Position numbers and translations under genes: made by a program. Shown piece after piece: positions 57,528 through 64,000 of a stretch of 64,000 nucleotides of DNA. Position 1 is the stretch's first letter, and every line of letters begins with the position of its first letter. This DNA comes from Rebecca billardiae RCC1528 (taxonomy: Eukaryota; Haptophyta). The stretch covers positions 2,170,001-2,234,000 of the forward strand of contig OZ251226.1 in the NCBI GenBank assembly GCA_965240325.2. Direction: 5' to 3'. A model generated the notes under the pieces. That model was not told the origin of the DNA, ran no database searches, and saw nothing but the letters and a program-made list of their open reading frames with translations.

Positions 57528-59564
57528 GCCGAGCGCGCCGCCGCGCGCCGCGTGCCCTAACCGCTCAGCCGCCTGGGAGAGGAGTGCAAAGGCGTCGGTG
57601 TAAGCGCTCTCGACGGCGACGCGGAGCTGCGCGCCGCGCGCCGACTCGGTGTGCAGCGCGTGCAGCTTGAGCGAGACCTGCTTCAGCACCTGCAGCTCCG
57701 CGTGGCCCGCGCCCACCGCGTGCCACGCGCCGCCTGCACCATCCTGGCCTCCCGCCAGCGCCCAGTCTGCCGCCACGGCGCCGGCGGCGGCGCCGGTGGC
57801 AGCGGCTGCGGCGGCGGTGCCGGCGGCGGCGGCGCCGAGCTCTGCCTGGCGCTGTGCCTCGAGCCCGCGCAGCTCGCGCGCCTGCTCGGCGAGCGAGAGC
57901 CCGAGCACCGACGCGAACGAGCGCTGCTGGCAGAACCGCAGCTCTGCCTCGGAGAGCGAGTGCTGCGCGTCGGCCGCGCGCCGCAGCAGCGCGGGCGACA
58001 CGCGCCGCCACGCGCCTTCGGAGAGCTGCAGCGCTCGCTCCCACTGGCCGTGGACGTCCTCGGCGCGCAGGCGCGCGCGCGCCGCCTCGCGCTCGGCGCG
58101 CCGCGCGCCGCGCGCGCGCGCCGCCTCGCGCGCCGCCGCCTCGCGCGCCGCGCGCAGCTGCACCCCGAGTCGCTCCTTCTCCTCAAACGTTTGCTGCAAT
58201 TCGTAATTTGCGTCGTCCAAACGAGTGGCGAGCTCGCGCGCGCGAGGGTCGTCCGCGCCGCCCGCGCGCGCGGAGACGCGTGCGAGCTCGGCCTGCAGAG
58301 CGGAGACCTGCGCGCGCAGCGCGCGCGACTCCTCCTCCGCCGCGCCGCCGCCCGCGCCCGCGCCGGCCCCGCCCGCGCCGCCGCCACCACCGCCGCCGCC
58401 GGCTGCCGCGCCGCCGCGCACCTCGTTTGCAGACGCGTGCACCGCTATCAGCTTGGCGCGCTCGGCAAACTGCAGCGTGGAGAGGGCCTCCTCCGCGCAG
58501 AGCGGGTCGAGGGCGAGCGTGCCGATCATCGCGGTGAGCGAGTTCCCGCCGAGCGAGCCCTGCAGCACGCGCGTCAGCTTCGAGTTGCGGTAGGGCACGA
58601 AGGCGACACCAGCAGAGGCCACACCGGCAGGCGCGGGGCCGCCGCTCGGCGCGCCGCCCGAAGCGCCGGGCGCCGCGCCGCCGCCGCCGGTGGCGGTGGC
58701 GAGCGCGTTGATCACGGCGCCGAGCGCGGAGAGCGACTTGTTGATGGCCACGCCCTCCCTGAACTGCGCCCCCGTCGCGCCCGCCTGCCCCGTGCGCTCC
58801 GAGCCCGCCAGGTCCGCAAGGCTCACGCGCGCGCGCAGCTCACGACCGCTCGGCTCGCGCCGTGCGATCGCGAGGCTGAACACGGCGTGCGAGCGCGAGG
58901 AGCGCTGGTTCATCGCGGTGGAGCCGGTGGCGCGGCGGCGGTGGCCGGCGCTGATCAGCCGGAGCACGTCGCGCGCGCTCGACACCGGCGCCTCCGTCAG
59001 CCCCGCCACGCGCACGCCGTGCGCCGCCGACTCACGAATCTCAAGCGGCGGCCGAGCTCCGCCGCCGCCGCCGCCGCGCCGGCCGCCGCCGACGGCCTGC
59101 GGCTCGAGCAGGTCGTAGAGCACCTCGTTGTACACCTCGAGGAACGAGCAGCTCACCAGCACGCGTCCGCCGCCCGAGCGCACCTCCGAGTCGAGCACAT
59201 CGAAGAGCTCAGCGCACAGCCGCGGCACGATCCCGCACGACGGCGGCAGCGGGCTGCGGTGCATCGCGTCCTCGCCGCCGAGCATGGTGTACGTCTTGCC
59301 CGAGCCGGTCTGGCCATACGCAAGGATCGTCCCGTTGAAGCCGCGCAGGCTGTGCCGCACGATCGGCGAGCCCAGGTCGGCGTACACGTCCTCTTGCCTC
59401 GCCTCCGGCGGGTACACAAAATCGAACGCAAACGATCGGTCGCGCACGAGCACGCCATTAGCGCGGTCTAGGCGCAGGACGGGCGGGCCGTCGCCCGCGT
59501 ACGGCCGGCAGCGCACGGCCACGACCACGCGCTCCGGCGGGTTGCCGCGCGGCGGTGAGCCCAT
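56152..59564 (-). CDS. Kinesin motor protein, 5' part of interrupted gene
   Basis: This is 1137 codons plus two bases before the virus. The motor domain (about residues 10-400) begins RVVVAVRCRP. It has P-loop AYGQTGSGKT (82-91), switch I MNQRSSRSHAVFSL, switch II VSLADLAGSER and the neck-proximal YRNSKLTRVLQGSLGGNS and STLQFAERAK. Long Ala/Glu/Arg coiled coils follow. The ATG at 59564 is chosen; earlier in-frame starts are non-ATG and lack kinesin sequence. With the 3' part at 40126-39442 the gene would encode 1365 aa. As it stands, the product would keep its motor and most of the coil, and gain a viral TIR-derived tail. The kinesin subfamily is not assigned. Confidence 0.93.
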
Positions 59565-60040
59565 GGCTGCCGTGCGGCTCGTCAGAGCGCCGCCATGCTG
59601 CAGTGGGGGATGAAAAAAAAGGGCCGGAGAATATATATTATTCGTCGTCGATGACGACGAGCAGATCGAAATTCTCAGCTCAGACGAGATTGACGCCAAC
59701 CAACAGTCGCCGCCACCCGCCGATGAAGCCGTCGCCGATGGTAGCGCCGTACGTCCGAGGAAGTGTGTGATCAGCGCGCACTGAGACTGCTGCTGGCATA
59801 CCGTGCCCGCGTACTACTAGATGTCCAATTGTCTATTGCCCGAACTCAGCAGACGGCGCCGACGCACCGAGTCGCGTGGGGCCCTCAAGGCTTGACGCGG
59901 CCACACTCGACGTTATGCCAGCTGGTCGACGACGCGTCCGATGCGCACAGTCGTAGATGGCCGTAGTCGTCTGTTCGACGAATGAATGAAGACGGCGACC
60001 CCATCTCACATCTCGCTCGCCGCCTCAGCCATCGCTGCAC
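59565..60040. other. Intergenic, kinesin promoter region
   Basis: This separates the kinesin start from the 3' end of the carrier gene. An A-rich tract at about 59607-59618 and an ATATATATTA stretch (59631-59640) lie just upstream of the kinesin ATG on its strand and may be core promoter sequence. No gene is seen. Confidence 0.4.
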
Positions 60041-60997
60041 TCATAAGCTGCGACCGAGCAGCGCCTGCGTGAGCTGCTCCATGATGAGATAGTTGAGCAG
60101 GTTGAAGGGCGCCTGCCGGCAGTACACGGGAAGCAGGCCCTTCCACAGCGCGAGCGGGCCCTCGACGCGCACGATGCTCCACGCGCAGTCGCCCAGCCCC
60201 TTGTACATCGGCTTGTCCTGCGGCTGATTCATCATGCGCGTCTTGAGCACGTCGAAGGGACAGCCGACGAGAGCGGTCGCGACGCCGCCGACCAGCGCGG
60301 CGCAGAAGCGCGCGAGCAGCGAGTCGGTCTCACCGAGCAGCGCGACGACGGTCTGCTTCGACTGGTCGTACGACGCGATGCCGATGCCGTTCACCACCGT
60401 CGCCCGCTGCACGTTTGGTGCCACGCCCTTGAAGAAGGCGCGCGCGCCCTCCTCGCGCGCGATGCGCCGAAAAGCGTCAACGGTCCCCCGGTACCGCGGC
60501 TCTCCTCCACGGGCGACGAGTCGGCCGTCGGCCTGCAGTCGCACCTTGACGACATCCGTCGGATTTGCTATGGCACTCGCCACCGCGCCCGCGCTTGCGC
60601 CCGCCCCGATCCGCGCCCACACTGTCGTCTGCTCGGCGCCGCCGTTGATTGTGTCGCGAATCATCGGATAGGCTCCGAAGCACAGGCCGCCGTACGAGGC
60701 CTGCCGGAGCATCGCCGCGGGGAGGCCAGCGTAAAAGGCGGTCACGCCCTCGTTGCGCAGGATTTCCGCGCCCATCCCGACCACGCCCAGCCGCGGCGCG
60801 CTGGACGGCAGCATCTCGTTCTGCAGCTGCATCCGCGTCTTAATGAAATCGAGCGGCAGGCACGCGGCGTCCGCGATGCAGCACGAGGTGGCCGTGCACG
60901 CGAAGCGGCCGATCAGCTCGTACGTCGCGTGGCTAAGCGCAAGGCCGCGCTCGGGCAGCCATGTTTCGCGACGGCGCGTCGACCCAGGCGCGGCCAT
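60041..60997 (-). CDS. Mitochondrial carrier family protein (SLC25)
   Basis: The predicted product is 318 aa, the standard size. Three repeats each carry the Px(D/E)xx(K/R)x(R/K) signature: PLDFIKTRMQ, PTDVVKVRLQ and PFDVLKTRMMN. Each is followed by the amphipathic helix and G-rich turn (EGVTAFYAGLPAAMLRQ, EGARAFFKGVAPNVQRA, EGPLALWKGLLPVYCRQ). The pattern is nearest the uncoupling protein/dicarboxylate-oxoglutarate group. The exact substrate (dicarboxylate or proton leak) is not certain. It would sit in the inner mitochondrial membrane. The ATG at 60997 is used; the frame extends upstream only to a GTG. Confidence 0.93.
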   Translation of the reverse strand: MAAPGSTRRRETWLPERGLALSHATYELIGRFACTATSCCIADAACLPLDFIKTRMQLQNEMLPSSAPRLGVVGMGAEILRNEGVTAFYAGLPAAMLRQASYGGLCFGAYPMIRDTINGGAEQTTVWARIGAGASAGAVASAIANPTDVVKVRLQADGRLVARGGEPRYRGTVDAFRRIAREEGARAFFKGVAPNVQRATVVNGIGIASYDQSKQTVVALLGETDSLLARFCAALVGGVATALVGCPFDVLKTRMMNQPQDKPMYKGLGDCAWSIVRVEGPLALWKGLLPVYCRQAPFNLLNYLIMEQLTQALLGRSL

Positions 60998-61254
60998 GAG
61001 GAGAGGGCGCGTCGACGGACGTGCTTCACGATGCTTGATTCCCGGCCGGCGGCAGGTGGCGCCTTTTCTGAGTTTGGGGTGCACTTGCACCGCCCGACAA
61101 AGGTTACCGTCGCAGGACTCGCAGCAGCAGGATTTCCGATCACGAATCGCGATCACTTATCCGAGTTCTGACTATCATACACCTCGGCGCGGGACCCTAT
61201 GAGGCTGCTGTGCGGACTGTCGTCACTGTCGCGCGCGCGTTGTGCACGGGACCC

Positions 61255-62517
61255 TCACGTCGCACTGGGACCGCTCAGCAGGCTGAGGAGCCCTTGCGCG
61301 CCTCCGTCGATGCCCGAGCACTCGAGCACCTCCCACACAGCACCGTCGAGCACGACGTAGGCGCTCGCGCCGGCAGCGGCGGCCGTCGCGGCGGCGTTGG
61401 GCGGCACGTCGCCGGCGAGCTGCCCGTCGATCGCCGCGCCGCTGGCCGCACTCGGCTCGTGCAGCGCCGCGCCCTCGCGCCACGGCTGCGTGGAGGAATC
61501 AATCCGCCAGCCGGCCGAGCGCAGGCCGTGCCCGCCGTCGAGGTCGAGCCAGTGCTCCGCCTCCGCGCGGTCCCCGCGCGCCACCGCGTCGTCCACGAGC
61601 GCGAAGAGCGTGCCAGACTTCGCGGCCGACGCGGCCGACGCCGCGCCCGCGCTGTCACGCCGCGCGCGCGCGCGCACGTACGAGAAGTGGTCGCCCACAA
61701 GCAACAGGAACGCGTCGCGCTCGGCGCCGAGCCGCCGCAGCGCGAGCACGCGGCCGACGCCGCCCTCGTCGCCGGCGATGCGCGCCCAGCGCTCCCAGTA
61801 GTAGCTCTGCCCGTGCTCGTCCGTAGCGTACGACCACTCCTTCCACTGCTGCGGCCGATCGTCCTCGCCGGCCGCGCCCGCGCCTGTCGCACCGGCGCTG
61901 GCCGCGCCGGCAGCAGGCATCAACTCCACACGCCACTTGTTTGGCCGCGGCCGCGGCGCGCCGATGTAGTTCCAGTCGATGGCGTGGTGCCGCGTGCACA
62001 CGAGCGGCGCACCGCCACCAGTGCTCCCGCCGGGCGCGGCCGCCGATGACGGCAGCGTGTAGCCGCAGAAGACGTGTTGACGCGCGAGTGCGCGCAGCTC
62101 ATCGTCCGAGCACTCGCCCAGGCTGCCGCGGTGCGCGAGGTCCGGGCGCGCGAGCGGGATGCGCAGGTCGATGAAGATGGAGGGCGTCTGCATGTTGTGC
62201 ACGCGCTCGTCCGCGTCCGTCGTGTGCTCCCACCCACCAACGAAGAGAGGGCGGCTCCACACGCCCACCAGCGACGAGCACACGCGTGCCTGGGCGCGCC
62301 ACGCTCGGAACTGCTCGCGTGTGGTGCCGTTGCGCAGGTGGTAGTGCGGCAGCTCGGTCTCGTCGAAAGGGAAGCCACGCTCAGGTGTGTACAGCGCTTC
62401 CGCCCGCCCGCCACCCGTGAGGATGCGCCCCTGCTGCGCGGACCAGCCCAGCACGCGCGTGGACATCAGCCGGCGTGACGCCATCATCGGTGATCGGGCA
62501 TTTACAGCGAGCGCCAT
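61255..62517 (-). CDS. Unidentified conserved-looking protein (420 aa)
   Basis: The predicted product is 420 aa. The N-terminus (MALAVNARSPMMASRRLMST) is Arg/Ser-rich and could be a mitochondrial or plastid presequence. The body looks globular with aromatic-rich motifs (WSRPLFVGGWEHTTDADERV, PSIFIDLRIPLARPD, HAIDWNYIGAPRPRPNKW, LLLVGDHFSYVRAR), interrupted by Ala/Gly-rich loops. I do not recognise the family. The mix of beta-strand motifs suggests a barrel or lipocalin-like fold, without proof. There is no intron, and the start is the ATG at 62517. Confidence 0.65.
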   Translation of the reverse strand: MALAVNARSPMMASRRLMSTRVLGWSAQQGRILTGGGRAEALYTPERGFPFDETELPHYHLRNGTTREQFRAWRAQARVCSSLVGVWSRPLFVGGWEHTTDADERVHNMQTPSIFIDLRIPLARPDLAHRGSLGECSDDELRALARQHVFCGYTLPSSAAAPGGSTGGGAPLVCTRHHAIDWNYIGAPRPRPNKWRVELMPAAGAASAGATGAGAAGEDDRPQQWKEWSYATDEHGQSYYWERWARIAGDEGGVGRVLALRRLGAERDAFLLLVGDHFSYVRARARRDSAGAASAASAAKSGTLFALVDDAVARGDRAEAEHWLDLDGGHGLRSAGWRIDSSTQPWREGAALHEPSAASGAAIDGQLAGDVPPNAAATAAAAGASAYVVLDGAVWEVLECSGIDGGAQGLLSLLSGPSAT

Positions 62518-62854
62518 CAGATCGCCGTCCGGCAGCGCATCTGCAGTTCTTCGTCCGGAGAACCCGCGAGCCCGCTCGCGGCCGCGTGCAGTCTGTAGCT
62601 AGTGCACAGCATCAGGCCTCAGAATAGCTTACTGTACGTACTGTCACTCAGATTCACAATCACATGGGAACGTTATGATCAAGTGACAACGTGTCTGAAC
62701 GCCCGCGCCAGTGACAGCCTGGCTGTCTGCTGATGACGTCTGCGCCCGCTGCCCGAGCAAGGGCTTCAGCACTGATGCTTAATGAGTAGCGTAGTCGCGC
62801 TTGGCAGCAGGACGTCTGGGCTCTGGCCCGTGGAGTGCCGCGTCAGCCGCCGAG
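62518..62854. other. Intergenic, no gene seen
   Basis: This contains the promoter side of the 420-aa gene and the 3' flank of the gene running off the window. Sequence near 62620-62690 is A/T-richer. Nothing is recognised. Confidence 0.5.
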
Positions 62855-64000
62855 TCAGCGTGATGCGCCGGCGAGCGCCGCCCACGGCGGCGGCGGCTCG
62901 TCGGGCGGCGGCACCTTCTTGGGGAAGTCGGCCCAGTACACGCGCGCCGCCTCGCCGACGACCTTGCGCACCGTGCCCGGCTCGACACCCGCGATGGCGG
63001 GCAGGCCGCCCGCGCCGCCCTCGCCTGGCGCGCCGTCGAGCGTGAGGACGACGATCGGCGGCCTCCGGCCCGGCGCCACGGCCTCGATCGCGGCGGTGAG
63101 CCGGGCCAGGTCGATCTGCGGGCCTGTGGGCGCGCGCGCGCCGCCCGCCGGCGTGGCGTCGGCGAGGACGGCGCGCACGGGCACGCGCGCGATCTGCTCA
63201 TCCTCCGCGCCGCTCGCGAGCGCGCGCGCGGTGCGCTCGCCCAGCTCCGTGGCGGTCGCCTCCAGCACCTGGTGGTGCACCATCGGCACGCGATTGTTGA
63301 ACCAGTTCTCGCGCACTTTCGGGCCGAAGATGGGGTGGCAGCACAGGCCGGGCGGGTGCCCCTCGGGCTGCGCGGCGCGGCACGGGCCCATCAGCGCGCC
63401 GACGCCGTTGTCGAACGGCCACGGCCAGCCGGGCGTCTGCCGGATGTTGTGGAAGCTTCCGGGAAACCGCGGGATCCACTGCGCGCGGCAGTCGACCAGG
63501 GGCTCGACGGCCGCGCGCCCGAGCTGCGCGCCGAGGACGGCCAGCCGGGTGCGGAGCAGGCCGTTCCACTCGATGAAGGCGCGCTTGCTGTGGATCGGCG
63601 TGTGCAGCGGCGGGCCCGAGATCGCGAGCAGCCTCGGCGCCGGGCCGCGCACCAGCGGCAGCAGCGAGGGGAGGATGGCCCCCATCGGGCGCGTGCCGCG
63701 CACGCGCTGCGCGACCTCTGCCGAGACATCGTCAGACTCATAGTGCCACCACGCGAGCGACTGCATCGCCTCGGCCTTGGAGAGGCAGCCGACGAAGTGC
63801 GTGATCATCGGCGGCGTGTTGATCCAGTGCCCGCTCCACCCGGCGATCTCGCCCGTCGCAGTGCCGTGCCACGTCGAGAGCGCAGGCGCCGTGAGCAGCG
63901 CGATCGTCTCGGCCGCGGGCGCGGGCGCACCCGGCAGCGAGGCGCCATCCCGGTCTGGCAGGATCGAGCCGCGGCCGGCGCGCGAGAGAGGCAGGTTGAG
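62855..64000 (-). CDS. Unidentified protein, 5' end beyond the window (partial)
   Basis: At least 381 aa, with the open frame continuing through base 64000. Protein-like segments include STWHGTATGEIAGWSGHWIN, ITHFVGCLSKAEAMQSLAWW, FIEWNGLLRTRLAVLGAQLG and CCHPIFGPKVRENWFNNRVP. An Ala/Gly/Pro-rich C-terminus ends at a stop at 62855-62857. The WHGT, HWIN and HFVGC blocks suggest a lumenal or extracellular enzyme, possibly a glycosyltransferase of unknown type. No catalytic motif was identified. An ATG at 63808 is internal, because the coding character extends upstream of it. Confidence 0.6.
   Translation of the reverse strand, partial: LNLPLSRAGRGSILPDRDGASLPGAPAPAAETIALLTAPALSTWHGTATGEIAGWSGHWINTPPMITHFVGCLSKAEAMQSLAWWHYESDDVSAEVAQRVRGTRPMGAILPSLLPLVRGPAPRLLAISGPPLHTPIHSKRAFIEWNGLLRTRLAVLGAQLGRAAVEPLVDCRAQWIPRFPGSFHNIRQTPGWPWPFDNGVGALMGPCRAAQPEGHPPGLCCHPIFGPKVRENWFNNRVPMVHHQVLEATATELGERTARALASGAEDEQIARVPVRAVLADATPAGGARAPTGPQIDLARLTAAIEAVAPGRRPPIVVLTLDGAPGEGGAGGLPAIAGVEPGTVRKVVGEAARVYWADFPKKVPPPDEPPPPWAALAGASR

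Noticed and set aside
57651-59471. 606-codon plus-strand frame
   Set aside because: It is antisense to the kinesin motor domain and is Arg/Ala-rich composition only.

Overview
The window reads as nuclear DNA of a GC-rich unicellular alga, probably one with a secondary plastid such as a haptophyte (inference). The evidence is eukaryotic genes with short GT-AG introns (DP transcription factor, SAP18, kinesin, mitochondrial carrier, BART-START protein), a small protein with an ASAFAP-like leader, and many nested mobile elements. No tRNA, rRNA or CRISPR array was recognised.

Layout. 1-5100: a possible gene 3' end, then a divergent pair (zinc-binding rhodanese-methyltransferase and a fucosyltransferase-like protein). 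5180-13492: a 1.3-kb dispersed repeat split by a young Ty1/copia retrotransposon (5877-12894). An uninterrupted copy of the same repeat with the empty target site lies at 33671-34967. 13815-20749: SulP/SLC26 transporter, three-exon DP factor, plastid-type small membrane protein, and a six-repeat protein. 21156-23095 and 31418-33083: two inverted copies of a TIR element that carries a decayed gene fragment. Between them lie a sugar transporter, SAP18, a BART-START protein, a foldback MITE with a TAA target duplication, and an SLC10-like transporter. 35154-38793: GT8-like glycosyltransferase, atypical SDR and a disordered basic protein. 39442-59564: a kinesin gene split by a 16-kb virus. 60041-64000: mitochondrial carrier and two unidentified proteins, the last running off the window.

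The main discovery is at 40127-56151: a complete endogenous polinton-like virus (PLV) of 16,025 bp. It is bounded by 282-bp terminal inverted repeats that are identical base for base, and it sits inside the coding sequence of the kinesin. Joining the host bases on either side restores the kinesin reading frame exactly, with no target-site duplication beyond at most 2 bp. The virus encodes a protein-primed family B DNA polymerase of 1526 aa, an FtsK/HerA-type packaging ATPase, a double-jelly-roll major capsid protein, a probable penton protein, a three-LamG fibre-like protein, a GHSLGG lipase, a GIY-YIG-like protein and several small unknowns. No recognisable integrase, capsid protease or helicase was found.

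Within the virus, the morphogenesis genes (ATPase, penton, major capsid protein, small basic protein) occupy the left half. The lipase and fibre genes follow a short palindromic repeat array, and the replication gene lies at the right. Intact reading frames and identical TIRs suggest a recent and possibly still active element. One small gene near the left end looks frameshifted.
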